This document shows positions 8,960 through 17,522 of a stretch of 64,000 bases of DNA, one piece after another. This DNA is from Clostridiales bacterium UBA6114 (GTDB lineage: Bacteria > Bacillota > Clostridia > Oscillospirales > Butyricicoccaceae): NCBI GenBank assembly GCA_002423435.1, contig DIWE01000023.1, positions 124,001-188,000 of the forward strand, in the 5' to 3' direction. The notes beneath the pieces were generated by a model. It had not been told where the DNA came from and made no database searches. It saw nothing but the letters and a program-made list of their open reading frames with translations. Numbering within the stretch: position 1 is the first letter of the stretch; each line of letters begins with the position of its first letter. Made by a program: the position numbers and the translations under genes.

Positions 8960-9586
8960 ATGAAAGTTTTGCTGATCAACGGAAGTCCTCATGAAAAGGG
9001 CAGTACGTACACCGCGCTTTTAGAGGTCGCAAAGGAAATTGAAAAAGCCGGAATCAAAACCGAGCTGTTCCATGTCGGCACAAAGCCGATCCGGGGATGC
9101 ATGGCCTGCGGGCAATGTCGGACCAGTCAATCGGGCCTTTGCGCCTATGACGACGCCGTAAACGCCGGGCTTGCAAAAGCCAAGGACGCCGACGGCTTTG
9201 TTTTCGGTTCGCCCGTACACTTTGCCGGAGCCTCCGGAATGATGACTTCCTTTATGGACCGCTTTTTCTACGCCGGACGGGCCGCGTTCGCCTATAAGCC
9301 CGGCGCGGCCATCGTCGTCTGCCGCAGAGGCGGCTCGACCGCGGCCTTCGAACAGCTGAACAAATACCTCACCATTTCAAGCATGCCGGTCGTGTCGTCG
9401 CAGTACTGGAACATGGTCCACGGCAACTCGCCCGAAGAGGTCGTGCAGGATCTCGAGGGCATGCAGACGCTGCGGACGCTCGGCAAGAACATGGCGTGGC
9501 TCTTAAAATGCATCGAGGCCGGTAAGAACTCCGGCGTCCCGCTGCCGGAAAAGGAAGCGGCGGCACGGACCAATTTTATCCGCTGA
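8960..9586 (+). CDS. NAD(P)H-dependent FMN reductase / flavodoxin family protein
   Basis: 208-residue flavodoxin-like-fold protein. The FMN phosphate loop is INGSPHEKGST at 6-16. A Cys-rich stretch, GCMACGQC, lies near residues 50-57, as in iron-sulfur flavoproteins and related clostridial NADPH-dependent reductases. GSPVHFAGASGMMTSFMDRF matches the second FMN-binding loop. GGGAGG precedes the ATG. It is a single-gene unit followed by a terminator. It probably transfers electrons from NAD(P)H or ferredoxin to an unknown acceptor. Whether the cysteines bind a cluster cannot be told from sequence. Confidence 0.88.
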   Translation: MKVLLINGSPHEKGSTYTALLEVAKEIEKAGIKTELFHVGTKPIRGCMACGQCRTSQSGLCAYDDAVNAGLAKAKDADGFVFGSPVHFAGASGMMTSFMDRFFYAGRAAFAYKPGAAIVVCRRGGSTAAFEQLNKYLTISSMPVVSSQYWNMVHGNSPEEVVQDLEGMQTLRTLGKNMAWLLKCIEAGKNSGVPLPEKEAAARTNFIR

Positions 9587-9611
9587 AGCCGCCCGCCGGA
9601 TCAGACCAAAT

Positions 9612-9700
9612 AAAAAAACCGCCCGAAATGCCGCATCCCTTTCGTTCGGCACGCCCTTTTTGGCATGTCGGCTTAAGAGGTGAATTTCAGGCGGTTTTTT
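9612..9700 (+). terminator. Terminator with long loop after flavoprotein gene
   Basis: ACCGCCCGAAAT (9618-9629) pairs with ATTTCAGGCGGT (9684-9695), followed by TTTTT. The 54-base loop is unusual. Confidence 0.55.
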
Positions 9701-9703
9701 CCA

Positions 9704-10016
9704 TAAGCATAAGAGGCAAATCCGAACCCGCCTCTATGCACCGCCTTTCGGCGTCTTTTTGCGTTGTTCTCTTACCCACCCCAACAAATTCCCATTTGTT
9801 GGGGACCCCGGCGGGCGGGCGCCAGCCCGCCGTCGTCGGCCGCCTTAAAATCCACCAAAAATCGGAGCATAGAGGTCGAAGATTTTTGAGGGAGCAGGAT
9901 TTTGTCAGTGCAAAGAAAAGCACATTGGCAATACCCACGTATGGCAATGGGGTTTTCTGCTTAAGTGGCGGAATCCTGCCCCTCAAAAACGGGTTCGGAT
10001 TTGCCTCTTATGCTTA
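9704..10016. mobile_element. 313-bp MITE-like element with perfect 27-bp terminal inverted repeats
   Basis: Positions 9704-9730 are the exact reverse complement of 9990-10016. Nested inside is a second inverted pair (about 9890-9908 against 9972-9990) and GC-rich hairpins around 9780-9840, for example CCCCAACAAAT/ATTTGTTGGGG. No open frame of substance and no transposase is present, and no clear target duplication was seen. It fits a non-autonomous mobile element or a large structured RNA. It fills most of the gene-free stretch between the flavoprotein gene and the small gene at 10152. Confidence 0.7.
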
Positions 10017-10151
10017 GTCCAAACCCGTGCGGCACAACTGCCCCGCTCTCCTGAATATACTGGATGTAAGGGGGACTGTTTGCTTATTGACGCCTCCGTC
10101 CGATCATTGCTTTTCTGTTATACTTATAGGATACGGAAAAGAGGTAACGAA

Positions 10152-10337
10152 ATGCCTGACTATAAGAAGATGTACTATATATTGCTCAACGAGACAGCAA
10201 AGGCGATCGAAGGCTTGGAGAAGGCGCAGCAAAAAACGAAAGAGCTTTGCTCGGAGCTTCAGAACACGTCCGAAAGCCCGGAACCGGCCGAGGGAAAAGA
10301 ACTTCGGGATCAGCCAGAGCCCCCATCGGCCGAATAG
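10152..10337 (+). CDS. Small conserved clostridial protein, function unknown
   Basis: 61 residues starting MPDYKKMYYILLNETAKAIE, helical and charged, with a Glu/Pro-rich tail. Short proteins with a similar MPDYKxMYY start are, from memory, common in Clostridia but uncharacterised. The ATG at 10152 follows GAGG by seven bases. The frame is open a further 72 bases upstream without a better start. A strong terminator follows directly. A coiled-coil or adaptor role is possible; no function can be assigned. Confidence 0.7.
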   Translation: MPDYKKMYYILLNETAKAIEGLEKAQQKTKELCSELQNTSESPEPAEGKELRDQPEPPSAE

Positions 10338-10364
10338 ATGCAGGGTGACGGGATTTCAACTACA

Positions 10365-10410
10365 TTAAGCCGCCATATTCGATTAATTGAATATGGCGGC
10401 TTAATTTTTT
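10365..10410 (+). terminator. Rho-independent terminator
   Basis: Perfect 16-bp stem (10365-10380 with 10389-10404), 8-base loop, then TTTTTT. It ends the small-gene transcript ahead of the cwlJ-like gene. Confidence 0.85.
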
Positions 10411-10476
10411 AAAATCTCTGAAAATTGATGTAACAGTTTCCTGAAAAATTAATAAATTGATACTGAGGTGAAAACG

Positions 10477-10917
10477 GTGGACACAAGAGAACTTTTTGCA
10501 AGATTGATCAGATGCGAGGCGGAAGGCGAGGGAGACAGCGGGATGAGGGCCGTGGCTACTGTGGCCATGAACCGTGTGAGGGTGCCGTACGGCGAGTACT
10601 TCACTGTGTGCAGGGGCGACCTGCGCCGGGTGATTGAACAGATGTGCCAGTTTTCGTGCTATAAGTCGGTGATATCCGGCGCCCCGAATTACCAGAACGT
10701 CTGGGCCATATCGCCCAGGGGGATCGATTACCAGATCGCCGACTGGGCGATGAACGGCGGAATCCATACCGGGGCCGGCTCGCTTTCCTTGTGGTACATG
10801 AATCCCTTTCAGCCGCAGTGCCCCGATCCGTTTCCGTACAACGGTACCGGCTACTGGTTTACGAGAATCAATCAGCATTGCTTTTACAATCCCACAAACG
10901 CGTATGCCCAAACATAA
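10477..10917 (+). CDS. cwlJ: CwlJ-like spore cortex-lytic/cell wall hydrolase
   Basis: Hydrolase_2 (SleB/CwlJ) family protein of 146 residues. It starts MDTRELFARLIRCEAEGEGD and contains the catalytic-type Glu region EAEGEG, then AVATVAMNRV, SLWYMNP and the terminal HCFYNPTNAY, all typical of CwlJ. It has no signal peptide, like CwlJ, which is deposited in the spore coat. It starts at a GTG (10477) six bases behind GAGGTG; a GTG at 10468 is also in frame but lacks a site. The GerQ-like gene follows 25 bp later, the same pairing as cwlJ-gerQ in Bacillus subtilis, where GerQ anchors CwlJ. Role: degradation of cortex peptidoglycan at germination. Confidence 0.88.
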   Translation: MDTRELFARLIRCEAEGEGDSGMRAVATVAMNRVRVPYGEYFTVCRGDLRRVIEQMCQFSCYKSVISGAPNYQNVWAISPRGIDYQIADWAMNGGIHTGAGSLSLWYMNPFQPQCPDPFPYNGTGYWFTRINQHCFYNPTNAYAQT

Positions 10918-10942
10918 AATACTGTGAGGTGTTTTTTCCGCT

Positions 10943-11398
10943 ATGAAAAACAACAATATCAACTGGGTCGGAAACAAGGTCATTGATCAGGGCGCGTCGC
11001 ATCCGTCCTCCCGCCCGCAGCCGCCCGAATGGTCCTTTTCGGATAGTCCGCCGATCATTTCCCCTACGCAGCAAGGTGATACCACAACTCCCGGGCGCTT
11101 GACAAGCCCGTCCACGAGCACGCCTCCTCCCCCTCTGGATTTCGCGGGCCCGGGCCGCGGGGAGATCCAGCCGGGTCCGCCCCCGACTACGGATATCAAC
11201 TATATACCGGGTTATCTCGCGAGCAACATAGGAAGAAACGTAAGGGCGGAATTTATCGTCGGCAGCTATCAGTATACCGATAAGACGGGCAGACTCGTCG
11301 CGGTCGGCGTCAACTATTTCGTGCTCGAGGACGTCAATTCCCGCACCCTGATCATGTGCGACCTCTATTCGGTCAAATTCGTCACCATCATCATGTAA
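10943..11398 (+). CDS. gerQ: GerQ-like spore coat protein with Pro-rich N-terminus
   Basis: 151 residues. Residues 1-85 are low-complexity, rich in Pro, Ser, Thr and Gly. From about residue 86 (YIPGYLASNIGRNVRAEF) the protein matches the GerQ C-terminal domain: a small beta-rich unit ending VNYFVLEDVNSRTLIMCDLY. GerQ holds CwlJ in the coat of Bacillus spores and is crosslinked by transglutaminase. The 25-bp gap and shared direction with the CwlJ-like gene support the same job. The long Pro-rich arm may be a coat-embedding linker. Confidence 0.82.
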   Translation: MKNNNINWVGNKVIDQGASHPSSRPQPPEWSFSDSPPIISPTQQGDTTTPGRLTSPSTSTPPPPLDFAGPGRGEIQPGPPPTTDINYIPGYLASNIGRNVRAEFIVGSYQYTDKTGRLVAVGVNYFVLEDVNSRTLIMCDLYSVKFVTIIM

Positions 11399-11437
11399 TA
11401 CGCCCGCAGTCTTCTTGAAAAAACCGCATTACATAAC

Positions 11438-11464
11438 AAAAAATCACCGTTTTGGTGATTTTTT
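11438..11464. terminator. Bidirectional terminator
   Basis: AAAAAATCACC and GGTGATTTTTT flank a 5-base loop. It lies between the convergent gerQ-like and helicase genes and can serve both strands. Confidence 0.85.
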
Positions 11465-11511
11465 ACTTTACGGCTGCCCCCGGTTTTTGTCCGGATGACA
11501 CTTCGGCGGCT

Positions 11512-12660
11512 TTAATTTAAGCGCGCACATCCGGGCCCGCTGTCCGCCGTGATCGGCTCGATCTGCGACTTTGTGTATTTTGCGATTTCCTTTAAGCGCA
11601 CCATGTCCGCATAGTCGGACACAAATGTGTAGGAGGTCCCGTGCTTCTTCGCGCGGCCCGTCCGGCCGATCCTGTGCACGTAGTACTCGTTTTCCTCCGG
11701 CACGTCGTAATTGAACACGGCGTCCACATCGACCACGTCGATGCCGCGCGCCGCGACGTCGGTCGCGACCAGGATCTTAAGCTCCCCTTTGCGAAACGCC
11801 TGCAGCATCCGTTCGCGGATGCTTTGCCTGATGTCGCCGTGGATGCACCCTGCCGCATACCCCTTGCCGCTTAAGTCTCTTGAAAGCCGTTCGACCCTGC
11901 GTTTGGTGTTGCAAAACACGAGCACGCGCTCAAAGCACCCGGAATCGATCATCCGTAAAAGCGTATCGGCCTTTCCACCTTCAGAGGTATTGAGGCTGTA
12001 CTGAAGAATATCGGGCTTGTTCTCCGGGTCCTCGGGCACCGTCACCTCGACGGGGTCGCGCTGATAGACCCATCCGATGTCCATCACCTCGCGTGAAATG
12101 GTCGCCGACAAAAGAGCGAGATTTTTGCGTTTGGGCATGCGGTCGAGAATCGCCGTGACCTCCTTGTAAAAACCCATATCGACCATTCGGTCGGCCTCGT
12201 CGAGCACCGCCGTCTGGACGCCGTCGATCCGGATCGTCCTTCTCCTCAAATGGTCCAAAAGCCTGCCCGGTGTCGCGACGACAATCTGAGGCCGCTTTTT
12301 CAGCATCGCAATCTGCCGCTCGATCGGCTGGCCGCCGTAAATGCACACGATTCTGATCTCCCGCTTAAATGCGGCAAGGTCCCGAAGCTCGGAGCATATC
12401 TGCAAAGCCAGCTCCCGGGTGGGCGCAAGGATCAGCGCCTGCACCTGCTCGTTTGACGCCTCGATATGCTCGATAATCGGCACCCCGAACGCGACCGTCT
12501 TGCCCGTACCTGTCGGCGCCTTGGCGACGATGTCCTTCCAGGTCATAAGCGGCGGAATGGATTCGGCCTGCACCGGCGTGCACGATTCATACCCTTTCTT
12601 TCTGACCGCCCTTAAGACCTCCGTCGATAAATTCATCTGCTCAAATTTCGTTATTTCCAT
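11512..12660 (-). CDS. DEAD-box ATP-dependent RNA helicase
   Basis: 382-residue helicase with nearly all core motifs: Q-motif region (FEQMNLSTEV), motif I APTGTGKT, Ia PTRELA, Ib TPGRLLD, II DEAD, III SAT, and VI HRIGRTGRA. The C-terminal extension is very short (about 25 residues after motif VI), shorter than the basic tails of CshA or RhlE, so RNA specificity may come from partners. The ATG at 12660 is chosen for the family-like start MEITKFEQMNLS behind GAGGAG, although spacing is tight. Expected role: RNA remodelling, ribosome assembly or mRNA decay. Confidence 0.93.
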   Translation of the reverse strand: MEITKFEQMNLSTEVLRAVRKKGYESCTPVQAESIPPLMTWKDIVAKAPTGTGKTVAFGVPIIEHIEASNEQVQALILAPTRELALQICSELRDLAAFKREIRIVCIYGGQPIERQIAMLKKRPQIVVATPGRLLDHLRRRTIRIDGVQTAVLDEADRMVDMGFYKEVTAILDRMPKRKNLALLSATISREVMDIGWVYQRDPVEVTVPEDPENKPDILQYSLNTSEGGKADTLLRMIDSGCFERVLVFCNTKRRVERLSRDLSGKGYAAGCIHGDIRQSIRERMLQAFRKGELKILVATDVAARGIDVVDVDAVFNYDVPEENEYYVHRIGRTGRAKKHGTSYTFVSDYADMVRLKEIAKYTKSQIEPITADSGPGCARLN

Positions 12661-13257
12661 CTTCTCCTCTAAACATCTTCTTTTGCAAAAAGGAGAAAGC
12701 ATAAAAGCTTCCTCCCCAAAGTCCCTTTTATCTTCGGTATGACATATTTCCCTGTTGCTTTTTGTCCATTTGCTTTGCGGCAGCCGGGGCGCCTTGCCGG
12801 ATCGTTTTCAAAACCCTGGATCAGACTTGGACAACCTTAATTAAGAAAAACCCATTCGTTTTTGACTATTTAGTTTAGTTTATCACAATTCAGATAGGGA
12901 TACAACAGAAATTTGTGGGTAAAGCGGCCGGATTCCTTGAAAAGGCCTTGATCTGCGATTTCTGCGGACAAATTTCCGGTTCTTCGTCAAACACTGCGGG
13001 CCAAAAGACGAATATTTCCACCCAAGAACCCGGTTGTTTTTATCATTGCTGAACTCGAATTCATCAATGATAAAAAAAGTTCCCGGAATCCTCTGCTTTG
13101 ACCAAAATTTATAATATTTATTTATAAGAAATGATGATTTTTAAAAAATATCCTCTGTTCATATTGATTTTGCCGAGAAAATGGATTAAACTAATATCAG
13201 TAAATATTGTTCAGCATCGTTGAATAAGATTCACTATACATGTAGGATGGGTGAGTT
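12661..13257. other. Intergenic region with a 12-bp hairpin
   Basis: 597 bp between the divergent helicase and IclR genes. TTTTTATCATTG (13037-13048) and its exact complement (13065-13076) form a hairpin with a 16-base loop. The AT-rich segment 13100-13240 should contain the IclR operon promoter, but no convincing -35/-10 pair was identified. Nothing else was seen. Confidence 0.5.
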
Positions 13258-14094
13258 ATGAAAGATATTGTCAAGGCCCCCGTTATCCATGATGACGCGA
13301 TCAATGAACCGGCCTGGAAGATCAATTCGGTGGCAAAATGCATCCGTGTTTTAAAGTGCTTTACCGATGTCAGCCCCGAATGGTCCCTGACCCAGCTTGC
13401 GCAGAAGCTGTCCATGCCGAAAAGCACCCTGCTCAATATGCTCAAAACGCTGGAGATGTTCGAGCTCATCGTAAGATCCCCCGTAAACAATACATATCAC
13501 CTGGGGATAGAGCTTCTGGAAATGGGCTACAGTGTCCGCAGCTCTCTCCCGATTTTGCAGTATGCCATTCCCCTTCTCGAGGAATTACAGGAAAAAACGG
13601 GGAAGATCATTTACTTTACGATTCCCAAAAACGGGAAAATCCTCTATTTGGAGAGCATCTACCCCGGGAAAAGAAATATTCACTATTCCGTAACGGGAAA
13701 AACCCTTCCGATGCATTGCACCGGCTGCGGAAAGGCGATCATGAGCCACCTTCGGCAGGAGGAAATCGATACGATTATCAATCATTACGGCCTGTCCCGT
13801 TTTACGCCGACAACCATTACCGATTATCATCAGCTGATGGAAGAGCTGCGCATCACAAGGGAAAGAGGCTATGCCATAGACTTGAGCGAGGAAAGCTTCG
13901 GCGTAAAATGCGTCGCCGTGCCGATTCTGGCAAGCAACAGGGTATTGGGGTCGATCAGCGTTTCCGGCTCCAAGATGAATATGCCCGACGAAATCCTGCC
14001 GAAATATGCAGAGCTGCTGAGCGTGGTGGCCATACTTATGTCCGCGAAGGCGGATCTGTTTCCCGAGTGTTCCCTTTTGCCCAGAGATTATTGA
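13258..14094 (+). CDS. IclR family transcriptional regulator
   Basis: 278 residues. The N-terminal winged helix (about 22-85) includes WSLTQLAQKLSMPKSTLLNM; the C-terminal IclR effector domain follows, with MHCTGCGKAIM and GYAIDLSEESFGVKCVAVPI. It is the first gene of the plus-strand operon and is followed 33 bp later by eda. IclR proteins commonly control sugar acid and aromatic acid catabolism and are often induced or relieved by a pathway intermediate. It is the expected local regulator. Confidence 0.92.
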   Translation: MKDIVKAPVIHDDAINEPAWKINSVAKCIRVLKCFTDVSPEWSLTQLAQKLSMPKSTLLNMLKTLEMFELIVRSPVNNTYHLGIELLEMGYSVRSSLPILQYAIPLLEELQEKTGKIIYFTIPKNGKILYLESIYPGKRNIHYSVTGKTLPMHCTGCGKAIMSHLRQEEIDTIINHYGLSRFTPTTITDYHQLMEELRITRERGYAIDLSEESFGVKCVAVPILASNRVLGSISVSGSKMNMPDEILPKYAELLSVVAILMSAKADLFPECSLLPRDY

Positions 14095-14127
14095 ATGACA
14101 TTTATGTAAAAGCGGAAGGAGTTTAAG

Positions 14128-14787
14128 ATGACCGTACAGAAAGAGATTGACCAAAACAAAGTGATTGCCATCTGCCGCAGGATTTACGGGGAGGATCTTT
14201 ACAGGCTGGCCGACGCGCTCGGCCGGGGAGGGATCCGGCTTATGGAGATTACCTTTGATCAGGCGGACCCGGACTGCATTGCAAAAACCACGCAAGCCAT
14301 CCACATGCTGGCCGACAAATTTGAGGACAGGCTGCTCGCGGGAGCGGGAACGGTTCTCACTAAAGAGCAGGTAAAAGCGGCGCTTGATGCCGGCGCACAT
14401 TATATAATCTCTCCCAATGTGGATGTCGAAGTAATTTCGTACAGTAAGGAGCTGGGCCTCATATCCATTCCCGGCGCCATGACTCCCAGCGAAATCATAA
14501 CCGCTCATAAGGCGGGCGCGGATTTTGTCAAGCTGTTTCCATCCGGGACACTGGGTTTTTCGTACATAAAAGACATTCTGGCCCCGATCAGCCATGTCAG
14601 GCTTGTGGCGACCGGCGGCGTCACCGAGGACACGCTTTCTCAGTACCTCGATCTCGGCTTCGCAGGCGCCGGTGTCAGCGGCAGGCTTGCCGACAGGAAG
14701 CTCATCAAGGAGGGGAATTTTGAAGAAATTGAAAACAGGGCGCGCGCTTTTATGAGCATTGTCGACAAATATACCGTCAAAGCATAA
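14128..14787 (+). CDS. eda: KDPG/KHG aldolase
   Basis: Splits 2-keto-3-deoxy-6-phosphogluconate to pyruvate and glyceraldehyde 3-phosphate (and/or 4-hydroxy-2-oxoglutarate to pyruvate and glyoxylate). 219 residues with the class I aldolase Schiff-base lysine K135 in ADFVKLFPSG and the catalytic glutamate E40 in MEITF. GAGTV at 72-76 and SPNVD at 95-99 are phosphate- and substrate-loop motifs. Its neighbour is KDG kinase, so the pair forms the lower Entner-Doudoroff arm used for uronates and aldonates. AAGGAG precedes the ATG. Confidence 0.93.
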   Translation: MTVQKEIDQNKVIAICRRIYGEDLYRLADALGRGGIRLMEITFDQADPDCIAKTTQAIHMLADKFEDRLLAGAGTVLTKEQVKAALDAGAHYIISPNVDVEVISYSKELGLISIPGAMTPSEIITAHKAGADFVKLFPSGTLGFSYIKDILAPISHVRLVATGGVTEDTLSQYLDLGFAGAGVSGRLADRKLIKEGNFEEIENRARAFMSIVDKYTVKA

Positions 14788-14820
14788 CAAACAGAATCAA
14801 TGCGTGGAGGATAACTTGCA

Positions 14821-15843
14821 ATGAAAAAAGTTGTGGGATTCGGCGAAATCATGCTTAGGATGAGCCCGCCGGGCTATCTGAAGCTTATTCAGTCGGATAC
14901 CCTTCAGACAAACTATACGGGGGCGGAGGCCAATGTCTGCGTTTCGCTCAGCCGCTTCGGCCTGGATACCGAGTTTGTAACGAAGCTCCCGGCCAACGAT
15001 GTCTCGCAATGCGCGGTGGCGACTTTGAAAAAATACGGTGTGGGAACCGGCCATATCACATACGGCGGCGACCGGCTGGGCTGCTATTTTCTTGAAAAGG
15101 GCGCATCTCAAAGACCTTCGAAGGTCACCTACGACAGAAAATATTCGGCGGTCTCAATGGCCGAGCGAAGTGATTTCAACTGGGACCAGATCTTTGAAGA
15201 CGCGCAGGCCTTTCATTTTTCCGGCATAACGGCGGCGCTTGGGAACAGCCTTCCGGATGTGTGTATGGACGCGTGCCGGACGGCAAAGCAAAGGGGCGTC
15301 AAGGTATTCTGCGACTTAAATTACCGGAAAACCCTTTGGACGCCGGAGCAGGCCAGGGAAACGATGGGGTCCCTCGTCGAGTTCGTCGATGTTCTCATCG
15401 GAAACGAGGAGGACGCCGAAAAAGTTCTGGGCATCAGGCCGAAAAGCAGCGACGTAATCGGCGGCAGGCTCAATCAGAGCGATTATGAGGATGTCGCACG
15501 CCAGATTTTCGAGAAATTCGGCTGCGAAACAATCGCCTTTACGCTTCGCACCAGTCTTTCGGCCTCCGACAATAAATGGGCGGGAATCCTTTACGACAAA
15601 GGCAAAGCCTATCATTCCAAGGAATATATGATGCACATTGTCGATCGCGTAGGCGGCGGGGATTCTTTTTCCGCGGGTCTGATTTACGGTGTGGTAAACG
15701 GCTTCGAGCCCCAGAAGACACTTGATTTTGCCGTCGCGGCGTCATGCCTCAAGCATGCAATCGAGTTTGATTTCAATCTCTCCACGATAAAAGATGTGGA
15801 AAATCTCTTAAACGGCGATGGCTCTGGGAGAGTCCAGAGATAA
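14821..15843 (+). CDS. kdgK: 2-keto-3-deoxygluconate kinase (PfkB family)
   Basis: Phosphorylates KDG to KDPG with ATP. 340 residues; N-terminal GEIMLRMSPPG and NYTGAEANVCVSLSRFG are typical of PfkB sugar kinases. The catalytic base is D281 in RVGGGDSFSAG, with the anion-hole glycines just before it. The gene is 33 bp after eda and 29 bp before dctP. No dehydratase or isomerase that would produce KDG is present in this operon, so KDG would be imported directly or made elsewhere. Other 2-keto-3-deoxy sugar acids remain possible substrates. Confidence 0.9.
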   Translation: MKKVVGFGEIMLRMSPPGYLKLIQSDTLQTNYTGAEANVCVSLSRFGLDTEFVTKLPANDVSQCAVATLKKYGVGTGHITYGGDRLGCYFLEKGASQRPSKVTYDRKYSAVSMAERSDFNWDQIFEDAQAFHFSGITAALGNSLPDVCMDACRTAKQRGVKVFCDLNYRKTLWTPEQARETMGSLVEFVDVLIGNEEDAEKVLGIRPKSSDVIGGRLNQSDYEDVARQIFEKFGCETIAFTLRTSLSASDNKWAGILYDKGKAYHSKEYMMHIVDRVGGGDSFSAGLIYGVVNGFEPQKTLDFAVAASCLKHAIEFDFNLSTIKDVENLLNGDGSGRVQR

Positions 15844-15872
15844 TTTTATATATATAACGGAGGAGGAAAACA

Positions 15873-16955
15873 ATGTTTACTAAGAAAAGAGCCGCTGCCA
15901 TCGTACTTGTCATCGCTGCTGTTTTTACGCTTTTAATGGGTGGGTGCCAACAAAAAACCGAAAACACCCCCGCCCCGGGCAACACATCCGCCGCCCCGTC
16001 CGATACCTCGGCGCCGGCCGAGCCGGAATTTGTTTTTAAAATCGGGCACGATCAGCCGGAAAACCATCCGTATCAGAATTTCGCCGTCACCTTCGCGGAT
16101 GAAGTCAAGAAAGCAACAAACGGCAAGGTTGAAATCGAAATTTTCCCCGGAGCTCAGTTGGGCTCCGAAGCCGCCATGACCGACAGCGTCCGCATGGGGA
16201 CCCTCGATTTTGTGATCAGCACCACCGGTAATTCATCCTCTCTTCTCCCGCGCATCGGCATTATGGGCATGCCGTTCATGTATGAAAACGGGGACCATGC
16301 GCTCGCCGTCAGCAAGGACGAAGGACTGCTCCAATACTATCAGGACATTGTCCGCGAGGCGGATGTCGGGATCGAACTGCTGGCGTTTGCCGCGAGCGGC
16401 CCGAGAAACATTTATTCGACCGTGCCCGTTACGTCTCTCGAGGACCTCAAGGGCTTAAAAATCAGATGCCAGACTTCTCCGATCGAAGTGGAGGTTTGGA
16501 AAGCCCTGGGCGCCATTCCCACGTCCATGCCTTTTGCGGAAATTTATACGGCACTGCAGACGGGCCTTGTAAAAGCCGCCGAAAACTGCCCGACTTCCTA
16601 CGTCATCAACAAGCACAACGAGGTCGCCCCTTATTATGTAAAGACGGAGAACACCTGGATGATGCACCCGATCCTTGCCTCATCCGCCACGCTCGAAAAA
16701 GTGGACGACGCGGCCAGGCAGGCCTTCTATAGCGCGGCAAAGGTCGCTGCGCAGGCCATTTACGACGCGCAGCAGGTCTCCGATGAGAAAAACCTCGAGG
16801 AAGGCATCGCGGCCGGTGTGAAGTATACCGATACCATCGACAGAAAACCCTTTATGGATGTCGTTATCCCGATTCAGGACAGGTTCGCCAAAGAGCTTGA
16901 CACCCAGTATGCCCTTGACAGGGTCCGCTCCCTTGCGCCCTCCGCCGCAAAATAA
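15873..16955 (+). CDS. dctP: DctP-type TRAP substrate-binding lipoprotein
   Basis: 360 residues; the lipobox cysteine is C25 in LLMGGC, followed by a Pro/Thr/Ser-rich tether (30-50). DctP-fold hallmarks include FKIGHDQPENHPYQ, GPRNIYS (R178) and GLKIRCQ (R198); an arginine of this kind normally clamps the ligand carboxylate. It works with DctQ and DctM encoded at 19570-21416. The receptor gene is separated from its permease genes by three CoA-pathway genes, which ties transport and the CoA enzymes to one substrate. A stem-loop after the stop may raise its mRNA level. Confidence 0.93.
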   Translation: MFTKKRAAAIVLVIAAVFTLLMGGCQQKTENTPAPGNTSAAPSDTSAPAEPEFVFKIGHDQPENHPYQNFAVTFADEVKKATNGKVEIEIFPGAQLGSEAAMTDSVRMGTLDFVISTTGNSSSLLPRIGIMGMPFMYENGDHALAVSKDEGLLQYYQDIVREADVGIELLAFAASGPRNIYSTVPVTSLEDLKGLKIRCQTSPIEVEVWKALGAIPTSMPFAEIYTALQTGLVKAAENCPTSYVINKHNEVAPYYVKTENTWMMHPILASSATLEKVDDAARQAFYSAAKVAAQAIYDAQQVSDEKNLEEGIAAGVKYTDTIDRKPFMDVVIPIQDRFAKELDTQYALDRVRSLAPSAAK

Positions 16956-16987
16956 TCAATCAATAAAACAAATAGCTGTTTTGACAT

Positions 16988-17022
16988 CTTGGCTGCTTAA
17001 ATATCGGTTTTAAGCAGCCAAG
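16988..17022 (+). promoter_or_regulatory. Intra-operon stem-loop after dctP
   Basis: A perfect 14-bp stem (16988-17001 with 17009-17022) and 7-base loop. No U-run follows, so it is more likely an mRNA stabiliser or weak attenuator that lets the receptor be made in excess over downstream proteins. Confidence 0.55.
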
Positions 17023-17042
17023 AATGTAAAAAGGAGGCAAAT

Positions 17043-17507
17043 ATGCCGGGAAGGTATTTGGATCAATTTGTGCTGGGGGAAACTCATATAACGCCCGGCC
17101 GCACGATAACGGAAACGGACGTCACCATGTTTGCCGCGTTAACCGGCGACTACAACGAGATCCACACAAGCGAGGAATATGCAAAAAACTCCAATTTCGG
17201 AAAAAGAATCGCTCACGGGCTTCTCCTTCTCTCCATTTCCCACGGTCTTATATCCAGGCTGGATATGATAGACGGAACCGGAATCGGGTTTGCGGAAATT
17301 GAGGACTGGAAATTTAAAGCGCCTGTATTTTTTAACGACACGGTTTATGTCAAAGTAACGGTCACCGAAATCAGAAACAGCCGCACAAAGCCCGACAGGG
17401 GCATATTAAAGCTGTTTTTGCAGGTCGTCAATCAGCACGACCAGGTCGTGCAGGAAGGCACGAAAGTACTTATGATGAAAAGACTTCCGGCGAATGGACA
17501 AGGATAA
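17043..17507 (+). CDS. MaoC-like (R)-specific enoyl-CoA hydratase
   Basis: 154-residue single hot-dog domain. The hydratase 2 dyad is visible as D36 and H41 in GDYNEIH, followed by RIAHGLLLLS (H58). Such enzymes hydrate or dehydrate acyl-CoA thioesters with R stereochemistry. AGGAGG lies close ahead of the ATG. CoA-transferase and crotonase genes follow, so an acid is probably activated and then hydrated or dehydrated. Having an R-type hydratase beside two S-type crotonases is notable and could allow epimerisation of a hydroxyacyl-CoA (inference). Confidence 0.88.
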   Translation: MPGRYLDQFVLGETHITPGRTITETDVTMFAALTGDYNEIHTSEEYAKNSNFGKRIAHGLLLLSISHGLISRLDMIDGTGIGFAEIEDWKFKAPVFFNDTVYVKVTVTEIRNSRTKPDRGILKLFLQVVNQHDQVVQEGTKVLMMKRLPANGQG

Positions 17508-17522
17508 GGAAGGGACATTCAG

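Noticed and set aside
13585..14790. Long open frame on the minus strand opposite IclR and eda
   Set aside because: Its translation is an Arg/His/Gly-rich reverse-strand artefact, while both plus-strand genes show clear family motifs over the same bases.
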